A stretch of 64,000 bases of DNA from Pseudomonas hunanensis (GCF_013393325.1 NZ_QJRC01000101.1:124001-188000); one strand, 5' to 3'. Positions 33,094-42,372 are shown, counted from the first letter of the stretch. Numbers and translations: made by a program. The notes: generated by a model from the letters alone, not told the origin.

Positions 33094-33858
33094 TTACTTG
33101 GCAGGTGCTTCCGCAGGCGCTTCGGCCGGGGCCTCACCTTCAGGCTCGGCACCTTGCAGCTGGGCCGGGTCCTTGATGGCGATCAGTTCCAGGTCGAACA
33201 CCAGTACCGAGTTGGCCGGGATCAACGGGCTCGGGCTTTGTGCGCCGTAGGCCAGTTCAGCCGGAATGAACAGCTTGTATTTCTCGCCAACGTGCATCAG
33301 CTGCAGGCCTTCGACCCAACCTGGGATCACGCCGCTGACCGGCAGGTCGATCGGGCTGCCACGCTCTACGGAGCTGTCGAATACCTTGCCATCGATCAGC
33401 TTGCCTTCGTAGTGGACAGTGACCACGTCTGTCGGCTTAGGCTGCGGGCCGTCGGCCTTCTTGACCACTTCGTACTGCAGGCCCGAAGCGGTGGTGACCA
33501 CGCCTGGCTTCTTGGCGTTTTCTTCGAGGAACTTCTTGCCGGCGGAGGCGGCTTCTTCGCTGGCCTTGGCCAGGCGCTCTTCGGCGCGCTTCTGCAATGC
33601 GGTGAACGCTTCTACCAGCTCTTCATCCTTGATGCGCTGCTCTTTCTTGCTGACGGCGTCTTCGATGCCGAGGGCGACTGCTTTGGAATCAAGGTCTTCC
33701 ATGCCTTCCTGAGCCAGGCTCTTGCCCATGTTCAGGCCGATACCGTAGGAGGCTTTCTGCGCCGGAGTCTTCAGCTCGGGGCTGCTGGCCTGTTGGTCAC
33801 AGCCAGCCAGTACCAGGCCTACCAGGGCAACCGCAGCCGCCAAACGATGCTGTTTCAT
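33094..33858 (-). CDS. FKBP-type peptidyl-prolyl cis-trans isomerase, lipoprotein (Mip-like)
   Basis: A 254-residue protein. The start is ATG 33858 (MKQHRLAAAVALVGLVLAGC), with lipobox LVLAGC giving a lipidated cysteine. A helical dimerisation domain runs to ~115 (KASYGIGLNMGKSL, EELVEAFTALQKRAEERL). The FKBP fold follows with VVTVHYEGKLIDGKVFDSS, PVSGVIPGWVEGLQLM and FIPAELAYGAQ. The C-terminal tail repeats EAPAEAPA. It speeds proline isomerisation in periplasmic or outer-membrane proteins. It is a single gene with a clear terminator. Confidence 0.93.
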   Translation of the reverse strand: MKQHRLAAAVALVGLVLAGCDQQASSPELKTPAQKASYGIGLNMGKSLAQEGMEDLDSKAVALGIEDAVSKKEQRIKDEELVEAFTALQKRAEERLAKASEEAASAGKKFLEENAKKPGVVTTASGLQYEVVKKADGPQPKPTDVVTVHYEGKLIDGKVFDSSVERGSPIDLPVSGVIPGWVEGLQLMHVGEKYKLFIPAELAYGAQSPSPLIPANSVLVFDLELIAIKDPAQLQGAEPEGEAPAEAPAEAPAK

Positions 33859-34087
33859 GCTATTTCCTTGTTCATGCGCCATAAGGGCAATCAGGGTAAA
33901 GCCGCGAGCTTAGCAGGCGGCCATGACCAATGGCTACCGGCATAGGAGCGGGTTTTAGTAAGGAAGTTCAGTTGTTAAACGCTTATTAATGCGAGCGTTT
34001 GCAGCCATTGGCCAGTATTGACCCGTTGTGCCGTTTTTGCGCGGTCCAACCAGGGATTTATTTCGCTGGATTCTGAAAAGCCTGCAA

Positions 34088-35020
34088 TCAGGGATATTGA
34101 CCCTCGCGATACTCCCCTGCCACCTCACGCAGTACCTCGCACACCCATTGCCCAGGCAAGCTTTGCGGCAGGGCGGCGTTACGGCAGATGCCGACCGAAC
34201 CGCCCGGCTCGCGCACGCCCAGGTCGAGCTCGACCAACTCGCCACGGCGCAGGTCCAGCAAGACCGCGTCGCGGGGCGCCACCCACAGTCCATCACTGCC
34301 CAGCAGGTAACGCCGGCTCAGGGCCAGCGACAAGGTTTCCAGGCGCTGCGCCGGCATCTGGATACCGCATTGCACAAACAGGCTGTCGGCATGCTGGCGG
34401 ATGGTGGTGCCCGCCGGGGGCAGCACCAACGGGTAACGCCCCACCTGGGCTCGCTCCACCGGCGCGCTGGCCAGCAGCGGGTGACCGGGGCGTACCACCA
34501 GGCTCATCGATTCGCTGTACAGGTGCTCGAACGACAGGCCCTGGATTTGCGGGCTGTCGGTCATGCGCCCGACCACAAGCTCCAGTTCGCCCAGGTGCAG
34601 TTGGCCGAGCAGCTGAGCACTGACCCCGGTGACCACACTGATCACCAGCGCGTCATGGCGCTGGTGCAGGCGGCACAACACCTCGGGCATGAGCAGGCCC
34701 TCGACCGTGGACAGCACGCCTATACGCACCTGTGACGGCGCCCGCGCTTCGCCACGCAAACTGCTGACACCATCGCGCAGGGCCTGCACGCTGGGCCCGG
34801 CATAACGCATGAAGCGCGTCCCGGCGGGGGTCAGCTCGACACCCTGACGGCTGCGCGCGAACAAGCGCGCCTCCAACAGGTCCTCAAGTTCCTTGAGGGT
34901 TTTGGAAATGGCCGGCTGGCTGATCGCAAGCACGTCGGCAGCCCTGGCCAGGCTGCCCTGCCGGGCAATCTCCAGGAAGCACAGCAGGTGGCGGTATTTA
35001 ATGCGGGTATCGAGGTTCAT
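34088..35020 (-). CDS. pcaQ: LysR family regulator (PcaQ-type)
   Basis: A 310-residue LysR protein. The N-terminal winged helix RIKYRHLLCFLEIARQGSLA, then RAADVLAISQPAISKTLKELE, is characteristic of PcaQ; the LysR substrate domain follows from ~90 (VRIGVLSTVEGLLMPEVL). In alpha-proteobacteria PcaQ activates protocatechuate degradation genes. Here no pca genes are adjacent and the next genes are for nitrite reduction, so the target may differ and the symbol is by family resemblance only. Confidence 0.8.
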   Translation of the reverse strand: MNLDTRIKYRHLLCFLEIARQGSLARAADVLAISQPAISKTLKELEDLLEARLFARSRQGVELTPAGTRFMRYAGPSVQALRDGVSSLRGEARAPSQVRIGVLSTVEGLLMPEVLCRLHQRHDALVISVVTGVSAQLLGQLHLGELELVVGRMTDSPQIQGLSFEHLYSESMSLVVRPGHPLLASAPVERAQVGRYPLVLPPAGTTIRQHADSLFVQCGIQMPAQRLETLSLALSRRYLLGSDGLWVAPRDAVLLDLRRGELVELDLGVREPGGSVGICRNAALPQSLPGQWVCEVLREVAGEYREGQYP

Positions 35021-35060
35021 GCGGCAAGCTTAACGCATCGCCGCAAGCAGCAGCTGAACA

Positions 35061-35423
35061 TCAGGCCACCGCCAACTCCACCGCCTCGCCATTGAATCGC
35101 ACCGACCACACCCGAAGCTGTTGCCCGGCATCTTCCAGGCACTCGCCGCTCTGCAGGCTGAAATGCTGCTTGTACAACGGCGCCGCCACCACCAACTCAC
35201 CCTGCACACTGCCTACCAACCCACGGCCAATGATGTTGGCGCCGGAACGCGGGTCGCGGTTGTCCACGGCATACAGCGGTTGGGTCTGCCCCGGCAGGTA
35301 GAACAGCGCCACCTGGGCGCCATCCAGCCACACGACCACCCCGGACTCGGCCACCAGGTCTTGCGCCTGGCACACCACCTGCCAGTTCGCTTGAGTTTTC
35401 ACAGCAGCATTAGACAGGTTCAT
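35061..35423 (-). CDS. nirD: Assimilatory nitrite reductase small subunit NirD
   Basis: A 120-residue Rieske-like fold protein (WQVVCQAQDLVAESGVVVWL, YAVDNRDPRSGANIIGRGLVG, PLYKQHFSLQSGECLE). The typical NirD lacks the full Rieske Cys-His pairs, as here. Its ATG shares a base with the nirB stop (TGATG), so the subunits are translationally coupled. It works with NirB in NADH-dependent nitrite reduction to ammonium in the cytoplasm. Confidence 0.94.
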   Translation of the reverse strand: MNLSNAAVKTQANWQVVCQAQDLVAESGVVVWLDGAQVALFYLPGQTQPLYAVDNRDPRSGANIIGRGLVGSVQGELVVAAPLYKQHFSLQSGECLEDAGQQLRVWSVRFNGEAVELAVA

Positions 35424-37975
35424 CAGACAGCCTCCTCGACAGTTGGGATCAGGTGCAGCGGTGCAGCCGGCCGGCGTTGTTCGCGTTCGCGCACGAAGTG
35501 CACGTCCGGGTCGGCACGCCGGTCATTGACGAAGGTGCGGAAGCGCTTGAGCTTCTCCGGGTCGTTGAGGGCGTTGGCCCATTCGCATTCGTACTGGTCG
35601 ACCACATGCTGCATCTGCGCTTCCAGCTCGCTGGCCAAGCCCAGGCTGTCGTCGATGATCACCTGCTTCAGGTAGTCCAGCCCACCGTCCAGGTTCTCAC
35701 GCCATACCGAGGTGCGTTGCAGCTTGTCGGCGGTACGGATGTAGAACATCAGCACGCGGTCTATCAGGCGTACCAGGGTTTCATCGTCCAGGTCGGTGGC
35801 GAACAGTTCGGCATGCCGTGGGCGCATGCCGCCGTTGCCGCACACGTACAGGTTCCAGCCCTTGTCGGTGGCGATTACACCAATGTCCTTGCTCTGCGCC
35901 TCGGCACATTCGCGGGTGCAGCCGGACACGGCGAACTTGAGCTTGTGCGGGCTGCGCAGGCCTTTGTAGCGGTCCTCCAGGCGCAGGGCCATGCCGACAC
36001 TGTCCTGCACGCCGTAACGGCACCAGGTGCTGCCCACGCACGACTTCACCGTGCGGGTCGATTTGCCGTAGGCGTGGCCGGTTTCGAAGCCGGCTTCGAT
36101 CAGCTCGCCCCAGATCAGCGGAAGTTCATGCAACTGGGCACCGAACAGGTCGATGCGCTGGCCGCCGGTGATTTTGGTGTACAAATCGTACTTCTTGGCC
36201 ACCTGGCCAATGACGATGAGCTTGTCGGGGGTTATTTCCCCCCCCGGTATGCGCGGCACCACCGAGTAGGTGCCGTTTTTCTGCATGTTGGCCATGAAGG
36301 TGTCGTTGGTGTCCTGCAGCGGCACCAGCGCCGGGTCCATGATCGGCTGGTTCCAGCACGAGGCGAGAATATTGCCCACCGCCGGCTTGCAGATGTCACA
36401 GCCAACGTGGCCTTTGCCGTGGCGTTCGAGCAGTTCGCCGAAGGTGCGAATACCCTCAACCCGCACCAGCCCGTAGAGTTCCTGACGGGTGTAGGCGAAG
36501 TGCTCGCACAGGCTCTTGTCCACCGCCACGCCGCGGGCGGTCAATTCATGCTCGAACACCTGCTTGAGCAGGGCCGCGCAACCACCGCAACCACTGGCAG
36601 CCTTGGTGCAGCCCTTGACCGCCGCAAGATCGCTGCAACCGCTGTCGATGGCCGCGCACACCGCGCCCTTGCTGACGTTGTGGCAGGAGCAGATGGTCGC
36701 GCTGTCGGGCAATGCGTCAGCGCCCAAGGCCGGTGCGCCACCGCCTTGCGGCAAGATCAGTGCTGCCGGGTCGGCCGGCAAGGCAATGCCGTTCTGGGCG
36801 TATTGCAGCAGGGTGTCGTAATAGCTGTTGTCGCCCACCAGCACCGCGCCGAGCACATGCTTGCCGCTGGCGTCCACCACCAGCCGGCGGTAGGCGCTGT
36901 TGGCCTCGTCGATGAAGCGGTAGCTGCGCGCGCCAGGGGTGGCGCCATGGGCATCACCGATCGAGCCGACATCCACACCCAACAACTTGAGCTTGGTCGA
37001 CATGTCGGCGCCGGTGAACGCGACCGCCGCCTCCCCCATCAGCAACGCCGCCAGGTTGCGGGCCATGCCGTAGCCTGGGGCAACCAGGCCGAAAACGCTG
37101 CCGTTCCACGAGGCGCACTCTCCAATGGCAAAGATGCGTGGGTCGCTGCTGCGGCAGTGATTGTCGATCACCACACCGCCGCGCGCGGCGATCTCCAGGC
37201 CGCAGGCTCTGCCCAAGGCATCCTGTGGGCGGATACCAGCGGAGAACACGACCAGGTCGGTTTCCAGGTGCTCGCCGCCGTCGAAGTTCATGCGATAGCG
37301 GTAGCTTTCACCGTCGTTGATCGACTGGGTGGCACGTGACAGGTGCACCCCCACGCCCAGCGCCTCGATCTGCGCTTTAAGCGCGGCACCGCCCTCACCG
37401 TCCAACTGCACCGGCATAAGCCGTGGAGCGAATTCAACGACGTGGGCTTCCAGGCCCAGCGACTTGAGGGCGTTGGCGGCTTCCAGGCCAAGCAGGCCGC
37501 CACCGACCACCACGCCACGACGCGCACCGGCTGCGGCAGCGCGAATGCCATCAAGGTCGTCCAGGGTGCGGTACACCAGCCGGGCATTGCCGCTGGAGCC
37601 TTCGATCGGCGGTACGAAGGGGTAGGAACCGGTGGCCAGCACCAGTTGCTCGTAGCCGTATCGGCCCTCGGCGGTGACCACCTCGCAGCGCTCGCGGTCG
37701 ATCTCCAGCACAGCCTCACCCAGGTGCAGGTGCACGCCGTTGGCGTTGTAGAAATCGTGCTCGCACAGGGCCAGGGTTTCGGCACAACTGCCACCGAAGT
37801 ATTCGGACAGGTGCACGCGGTCGTAAGCGCGTTGGCGCTCTTCGCCGAACACCCGCACCTCAAAGCGCTGCAGGGCGCCACGGCTGACCAGTTGTTCGAC
37901 GCAATGGTGGCCGACCATGCCGTTGCCGACGATGACCAGTCGCTCTCGTTGCCCGCTGCTCACTGTTGCCTTCAT
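35423..37975 (-). CDS. nirB: Assimilatory NADH nitrite reductase large subunit NirB
   Basis: An 850-residue protein starting at ATG 37975 with AGGA seven bases upstream; longer readings run into the leader hairpin. An FAD/NAD oxidoreductase domain comes first (RLVIVGNGMVGHHCVEQL, then VVVGGGLLGLEAANAL and AIGECASWNG). BFD-type [2Fe-2S] cysteines follow near residue 430 (ICSCHNVSKG, GCGGCAALL). The sulfite/nitrite reductase halves carry the [4Fe-4S]-siroheme cysteines CVGSTWC and SGCTRECAEAQ around residues 640-690. It converts nitrite to ammonium. Expression is controlled by a sigma-54 promoter and a NasT-type leader described separately. Confidence 0.96.
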   Translation of the reverse strand: MKATVSSGQRERLVIVGNGMVGHHCVEQLVSRGALQRFEVRVFGEERQRAYDRVHLSEYFGGSCAETLALCEHDFYNANGVHLHLGEAVLEIDRERCEVVTAEGRYGYEQLVLATGSYPFVPPIEGSSGNARLVYRTLDDLDGIRAAAAGARRGVVVGGGLLGLEAANALKSLGLEAHVVEFAPRLMPVQLDGEGGAALKAQIEALGVGVHLSRATQSINDGESYRYRMNFDGGEHLETDLVVFSAGIRPQDALGRACGLEIAARGGVVIDNHCRSSDPRIFAIGECASWNGSVFGLVAPGYGMARNLAALLMGEAAVAFTGADMSTKLKLLGVDVGSIGDAHGATPGARSYRFIDEANSAYRRLVVDASGKHVLGAVLVGDNSYYDTLLQYAQNGIALPADPAALILPQGGGAPALGADALPDSATICSCHNVSKGAVCAAIDSGCSDLAAVKGCTKAASGCGGCAALLKQVFEHELTARGVAVDKSLCEHFAYTRQELYGLVRVEGIRTFGELLERHGKGHVGCDICKPAVGNILASCWNQPIMDPALVPLQDTNDTFMANMQKNGTYSVVPRIPGGEITPDKLIVIGQVAKKYDLYTKITGGQRIDLFGAQLHELPLIWGELIEAGFETGHAYGKSTRTVKSCVGSTWCRYGVQDSVGMALRLEDRYKGLRSPHKLKFAVSGCTRECAEAQSKDIGVIATDKGWNLYVCGNGGMRPRHAELFATDLDDETLVRLIDRVLMFYIRTADKLQRTSVWRENLDGGLDYLKQVIIDDSLGLASELEAQMQHVVDQYECEWANALNDPEKLKRFRTFVNDRRADPDVHFVREREQRRPAAPLHLIPTVEEAV

Positions 37976-37991
37976 AAGCCGATCCTCGATC

Positions 37992-38024
37992 AAAAAAAAA
38001 CGCCTGGAGCCGAAGCTCCAGGCG
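37992..38024 (-). terminator. Leader terminator (attenuator) of nirBD
   Basis: On the minus strand, CGCCTGGAGC, loop TTCG, GCTCCAGGCG is followed by nine T residues, ending 8 bases before the AGGA ribosome site of nirB. A terminator placed inside a leader in this way is an attenuator. Its 5' arm overlaps the P2 hexaloop hairpin. Confidence 0.9.
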
Positions 38025-38075
38025 CCTTTGCCTGTATTCATCACGGTAGGGGCCCGGGTTGATCGCCGTTGATCA
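38019..38075 (-). promoter_or_regulatory. ANTAR (NasT) dual-hexaloop antitermination element of nirBD
   Basis: Reading the minus strand, P1 is TGATC-AACGGC-GATCA (38075-38060) and P2 is CAGGC-AAAGGC-GCCTG (38034-38019). Both loops are six bases with A at position 1 and G at position 4, the ANTAR recognition rule. P2 shares bases with the terminator 5' arm, so binding of NasT would prevent terminator folding. NasS-NasT link this to nitrate/nitrite; their genes are not in this window. Confidence 0.82.
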
Positions 38076-38099
38076 GCGGGGCTTGTTGTATTGGAGATA

Positions 38100-38117
38100 A
38101 AGCAGGGACTGTGCCAA
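38100..38117 (-). promoter_or_regulatory. Sigma-54 promoter of nirBD
   Basis: On the minus strand, TTGGCACAGTCCCTGCTT has GG and GC at the exact -24/-12 spacing (ten bases between). Expected start near 38090, about 15 bases before the P1 hairpin. Confidence 0.75.
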
Positions 38118-38128
38118 TTGCTTTACCT

Positions 38129-38232
38129 GTGGCGGCCTCTTCGCGGGTGAACCCGCGCCCACAGGGATCTCCAAAGGTCGGCAGACTTGTACGGTACCTG
38201 TAGGAGCGGGTTCACCCGCGAAGAGGCCGGCA
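38129..38232. repeat. Inverted REP pair between NtrC box and sigma-54 promoter
   Basis: CTCTTCGCGGGTGAACCCGC and an opposing GAGCGGGTTCACCCGCGAAG lie directly between the enhancer-like box and the promoter of nirBD. Confidence 0.85.
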
Positions 38233-38238
38233 CAGGTA

Positions 38239-38255
38239 TGCACATTCACAGTGCA
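38239..38255. promoter_or_regulatory. NtrC-type enhancer box
   Basis: TGCAC-ATTCACA-GTGCA, a 17-base site with perfect 5-base arms and 7-base spacing as in classical NtrC sites. It is about 150 bases upstream of the predicted nirBD start. Confidence 0.65.
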
Positions 38256-38276
38256 CAACAGCCCATCCCGGTGCGC

Positions 38277-41200
38277 TCAGTACACATCGCGCCTATACCG
38301 CTTGGCCTTGTTCAATGTTTCGACATAGGCATCCGCATCCACTTTCCCGTGCACGGCAATGACTTCACGTAACGCCGCATCCACATCCTTGGCCATGCGC
38401 TGGGCATCCCCGCAGACATAAAAATACGCGCCTGCCTCCAGCCATTGCCATACCTGTGCTCCCTGCTCTCGCAGGCGTTGCTGTACATAGATCTTCTCGG
38501 CCTGGTCGCGGGAAAACGCTGTATCCAGCCGTAGATGACCACCTGCCTGCCAGGCCTGCAATTGTTCCCGGTAATAGAAGTCGGTTGCCGCGTACTGCTC
38601 GCCAAAGAACAGCCAGTTACCGCCTTTCGCCCCCCGCGCCTCCCGTTCTTCGAGGAAGGCGCGAAACGGCGCAATACCAGTGCCAGGGCCAACCATGATT
38701 ACCGGCACATTGTCGTCCTCGGGCAGGCGAAAGTGCTTCGACACCTGCGGGAAAATTGCCACCTTGAGTGCCTGCGCACGGTCAGCAAGGAAGCTTGAAC
38801 ACACGCCTTTACGTTCGCCATAACGCACCGTGGAAACCGTCAGGTGCACCTGCTCCGGGTGCGCCAGCGGGCTGGAGCTGATCGAGTAGAGCCGCGGCTG
38901 CAACGGCTTGAGCAGCTCCAGCCAGTGGGCCAGTGGCAACTGCTGGGGGAAGGCGCGCAGCACATCGGTCAACTGCCGGCCCCACAACCAGTCCTGCAGC
39001 TCGGCCTTGCACGCGGGCTGCAGCAGGCGCTGCAGGTCGGGCGCATTGCCTGCAAATGCTTGCAGCTGTTGAGGGCTTACCTTGGCAATTTCCAGATGCG
39101 CCTGCAGGGCTTCGGCCAGTGGCATGGCAGGCTGGCCTTTCAACTCGACCATGGCCTGGCCATCAAGCTGCGTCAGTGCCAGCAGCTCGTCGACCAGGGC
39201 CGGGCAATTGCGCGGCCACACGCCCAAGGCGTCACCGGCGGCGTAGGTGAATCCGCTACCGCTCAGGTCGAAGACCAACTGGCGGGTTTCCTTGCTGGCA
39301 CCGGGGCCATTGAGCAGGCGATTTTCCCGCAAGGTGGCAGCCCAGGGTTGTTGCTTGCTGTAGGCCGCCACGGGTGCGGGGTCGCTGGCCGGTAGTGGCG
39401 CCGTGGCACTGCCCAGCTCGGCTAGCAATGCCTCGAGCCAGCCCGCAAAGGCTTCGTCAAAATCCGGCTCGCAGTCCACCCGTTGCAGCAGGCGCCGCCC
39501 TCCCAGCTCGGCCAGGCGCAGGTCGAGCTTGCGGCCAAAGCCGCAGAACTGATCGTAACTGGAGTCGCCCAGGGCCAGCACGGCATAGGGCAGCTCGGCG
39601 CAATGGGCGCCCTCCTCGCCCTGCAGCGCCTGCCAGAATGCCGCCGCGCTGTCGGGTGCATCGCCATCGCCAAAGGTACTGGCAATCAACACCACACTGG
39701 CAGCGCCCCGCAACTGGCTTGGGCTGACCGCCTCCATGCAACTGAGTTGCACACTCAGGCCAGCACCGCGCAGGCGCTCGGCACAGCGTTCGGCCAGCAG
39801 CTCGCCGTTGCCGGTCTGCGAGGCCCACAGCACCTGATGCAGTGGCACTGTCAGCGCCGCTGGGGGCGCAGTGGCGGGCTGGGCGAACAGCCCGGCCAGC
39901 AAACCGTCGACGAACAGCCGCCGGTTGGCAGCCAGCGGCGCACTGGCCGGCAGGGCGGGCACGCCCTCGGCGCGGGCTTGGTCCAGGCCCAGCAGGAAAC
40001 CTTGCAGGTAATGGCGCTCTTCTTCGGCCAGCACCGGGGTCGGCAGGGTGTCCAGGCCAAGCAGACGGGACAGGGTGGCGGTCGGCATGCGAGCAGGCTC
40101 CGAAGTGGCAGTGTTCAGGTCGAGGGCATCGATGCGCTCACTTGCGACCCGCTCCAGGGCCACGGCGCAATGTTTGAAGGCAGGCTGCAGTGACAACGGG
40201 TCGACCGCATCGCAGGTCACGGCATTGATTGCCAACTGCTCGCCGATCAGGTCGTTCCAGTGAAACGGCGCGAAGCAGTTGCCCGGCATGACCCGGTCGC
40301 TGATACGCGCCGGTAGCACGGCTTGACCACGCCGCGAGCGAATGGCCACCTGGTCCTTTTCTGCCACTCCCAACCGGGCAGCATCTTCGGGGTGGATTTC
40401 GACAAAGGGACCAGGCTCCAACTTGTTCAGCGCCGGCACCTTGCCGGTCTTGGTGAGGGTGTGCCATTGGTGCTGCACGCGGCCGGTATTCAGCACCATG
40501 GGGTAGTCGTCATTCGGCAACTCCGGCGCCGGCAGCCAAGGCCGAGCGAAGAAGCGCGCCTTGCCGCTGGCGGTCGGGAAGGCCAGGGCCGGCCGCTGCC
40601 CCTGGGCATCGAGCAACAGCGCCTGGCTGCTGCCGTCGTTGAGGTAGCGCAGTGGGCTTCGCGCCTGTTCACGGCCCGGCGCACAGGGCCACTGGCGCGG
40701 TTGCGTACGCAGTTCGGCATAGCCGATGCCGCGCAGATCGTAGCCGGTCAGCGGGTTGTGGAAGCGGCGAATTTCCTCGTACACCGCTTCGGCATCGGGG
40801 TAGTCGAATGCGTCGGCATAGCCCATGGCACAGGCCACACGGGCAATGATCTGCCAGTCGGGCAGGCTTTGCCCTGGCGGCTCGACAGCGCGCGGCATCA
40901 GCGTCAGGTTGCGTTCGCTATTGATCATCACACCCTCGCCTTCGGCCCACAGCGCGGCCGGCAGCAAGATGTCGGCGTAGCGGTTGGTTTCGGTGTCGAG
41001 GAATGCATCCTGGGTAATCACCAGTTCGGCCTCGCGCAGCCCGTCGATTACTTGCTGGCGGTTGGCGACACTGGCCACCGGGTTGCTGCAGATGATCCAG
41101 CAGGCTTTCACTTCTCCGGCCTTCATCTGCTCGAACAGCGCCACCGTGCCCTCACCGCCTTCGCTGCGCAGGCTGCCCGGCGCCAGCTGCCACTGCTGCT

Positions 41201-42293
41201 CGACAAAGGCGCGGTCCGTTGCCACCAACGCCGAGCGCTGGCCTGGCAAGCCAGGCCCCATGTAGCCCATCTCGCGGCCGCCCATGGCATTGGGCTGGCC
41301 GGTCAGCGAGAACGGGCCGCTACCGGGGCGGCAGATGGCGCCCGTGGCCAGGTGCAGGTTGCAGATGGCGTTGCTGTGCCAGGTGCCGTGGATGCTCTGG
41401 TTAAGGCCCATGGTCCAGCAGCTCATCCAGTTGCTGGCGCTGCCGATCCAATCGGCGGCCTGGATGATATCGGCCTCCGCCAGCCCGGTGATGGCGGCTA
41501 CGCGCTCGGGGGTATAGTCGTCGAGGAAGGGTGGCAGTTCGTCCCAGCCTTCGGTGTGGCGGGCGATGAAGTCGGGGTTGGTGTGGCCGTTGCGCTGCAG
41601 CAAGTGCAAAAAGCCGTTGAGCAAGGCCATGTCGCTGCCTGGGCGTACTTGCAGGAACAGGTCAGCCTTGTCGGCGGTAGCGCTGCGCCGGGGGTCGACG
41701 ACGATCAGCTTGGCCCCGGCCTTGACCCGGTCGAGCAAGCGCAGAAACAGAATGGGGTGGCAGTCGGCCATGTTGGCGCCGATCACCAGGAATACGTCGG
41801 CGTGCTCGAAGTCCTGGTAGCTGCCGGGTGGGCCATCGGCGCCCAGCGACAGCTTGTAGCCGCTGCCCGCGCTGGCCATGCACAGGCGCGAGTTGGACTC
41901 GATATGGCGGGTGCGGATAAAGCCTTTAGCCAGCTTGTTGGCCAAGTACTGGGCCTCCAGGGACATTTGCCCGGACACGTACAGCGCCACGGCGTCAGCG
42001 CCGTGCTGGTCGATGATGCCGCGCAGGCGCATGGCAGTGTCGGTGATGGCCTGGTCCATGTTGGTGCGCACCGGCGGCTGGCTACGTTGCTGGCGCACAT
42101 AGGCGTCAGCCATGCGCCCGGCGGCGCTCAGCGGCAGGTGTGCGGTGAGGCCTTTGGTGCACAGGCGGCCGAAGTTGCTGGGGTGCTGCTTGTCGCCACT
42201 GATCTTGCCGACCTTGCCATCGGCAACGCTCATGACGATGCCGCAGCCAACGCCGCAGTAGGGGCAGACGCTGCGCACTTCGCTGTTGGCCAT
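38277..42293 (-). CDS. nasA: Fused assimilatory nitrate reductase - flavodoxin/NADPH reductase
   Basis: A 1338-residue fusion. The start at ATG 42293 follows AGGAG. The N-terminal ~900 residues are NasA: [4Fe-4S] cysteines CPYCGVGC at residue ~10, then the molybdopterin domain (VFLVIGANMADCHPILFLR, WTMGLNQSIHGT, and the C-terminal beta-barrel with FAPFHWNDL). From about residue 870 a CysJ-like reductase follows: flavodoxin (LWASQTGNGELLAER, ASTFGDGDAP), FAD domain (RLYSISSSPL, GVCSSFLAD) and NADPH domain (GPGTGIAPFRAFLEE, ending KRYRRDVY). The fusion lets one protein take electrons from NADPH through FAD/FMN to the molybdenum centre and reduce nitrate to nitrite, which NirBD then uses. Confidence 0.94.
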   Translation of the reverse strand: MANSEVRSVCPYCGVGCGIVMSVADGKVGKISGDKQHPSNFGRLCTKGLTAHLPLSAAGRMADAYVRQQRSQPPVRTNMDQAITDTAMRLRGIIDQHGADAVALYVSGQMSLEAQYLANKLAKGFIRTRHIESNSRLCMASAGSGYKLSLGADGPPGSYQDFEHADVFLVIGANMADCHPILFLRLLDRVKAGAKLIVVDPRRSATADKADLFLQVRPGSDMALLNGFLHLLQRNGHTNPDFIARHTEGWDELPPFLDDYTPERVAAITGLAEADIIQAADWIGSASNWMSCWTMGLNQSIHGTWHSNAICNLHLATGAICRPGSGPFSLTGQPNAMGGREMGYMGPGLPGQRSALVATDRAFVEQQWQLAPGSLRSEGGEGTVALFEQMKAGEVKACWIICSNPVASVANRQQVIDGLREAELVITQDAFLDTETNRYADILLPAALWAEGEGVMINSERNLTLMPRAVEPPGQSLPDWQIIARVACAMGYADAFDYPDAEAVYEEIRRFHNPLTGYDLRGIGYAELRTQPRQWPCAPGREQARSPLRYLNDGSSQALLLDAQGQRPALAFPTASGKARFFARPWLPAPELPNDDYPMVLNTGRVQHQWHTLTKTGKVPALNKLEPGPFVEIHPEDAARLGVAEKDQVAIRSRRGQAVLPARISDRVMPGNCFAPFHWNDLIGEQLAINAVTCDAVDPLSLQPAFKHCAVALERVASERIDALDLNTATSEPARMPTATLSRLLGLDTLPTPVLAEEERHYLQGFLLGLDQARAEGVPALPASAPLAANRRLFVDGLLAGLFAQPATAPPAALTVPLHQVLWASQTGNGELLAERCAERLRGAGLSVQLSCMEAVSPSQLRGAASVVLIASTFGDGDAPDSAAAFWQALQGEEGAHCAELPYAVLALGDSSYDQFCGFGRKLDLRLAELGGRRLLQRVDCEPDFDEAFAGWLEALLAELGSATAPLPASDPAPVAAYSKQQPWAATLRENRLLNGPGASKETRQLVFDLSGSGFTYAAGDALGVWPRNCPALVDELLALTQLDGQAMVELKGQPAMPLAEALQAHLEIAKVSPQQLQAFAGNAPDLQRLLQPACKAELQDWLWGRQLTDVLRAFPQQLPLAHWLELLKPLQPRLYSISSSPLAHPEQVHLTVSTVRYGERKGVCSSFLADRAQALKVAIFPQVSKHFRLPEDDNVPVIMVGPGTGIAPFRAFLEEREARGAKGGNWLFFGEQYAATDFYYREQLQAWQAGGHLRLDTAFSRDQAEKIYVQQRLREQGAQVWQWLEAGAYFYVCGDAQRMAKDVDAALREVIAVHGKVDADAYVETLNKAKRYRRDVY

Positions 42294-42316
42294 GGGCGGG
42301 CTCCTGTGGGGAACGC

Positions 42317-42372
42317 AAAAAGGCGCCGGCTGCTCCGGCTTGCGCAAGCAAGCGGGGCAACACGGCGCCTTT
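42317..42372 (-). terminator. Leader terminator (attenuator) of nasA
   Basis: On the minus strand, AAAGGCGCCG pairs with CGGCGCCTTTTT across an internal GCTTGC/GCAAGC hairpin. It ends just before the AGGAG ribosome site of nasA. Confidence 0.85.

Noticed and set aside
35453..37339. 628-residue open frame antisense to nirB
   Set aside because: Shadow of a strongly supported gene; no family features.
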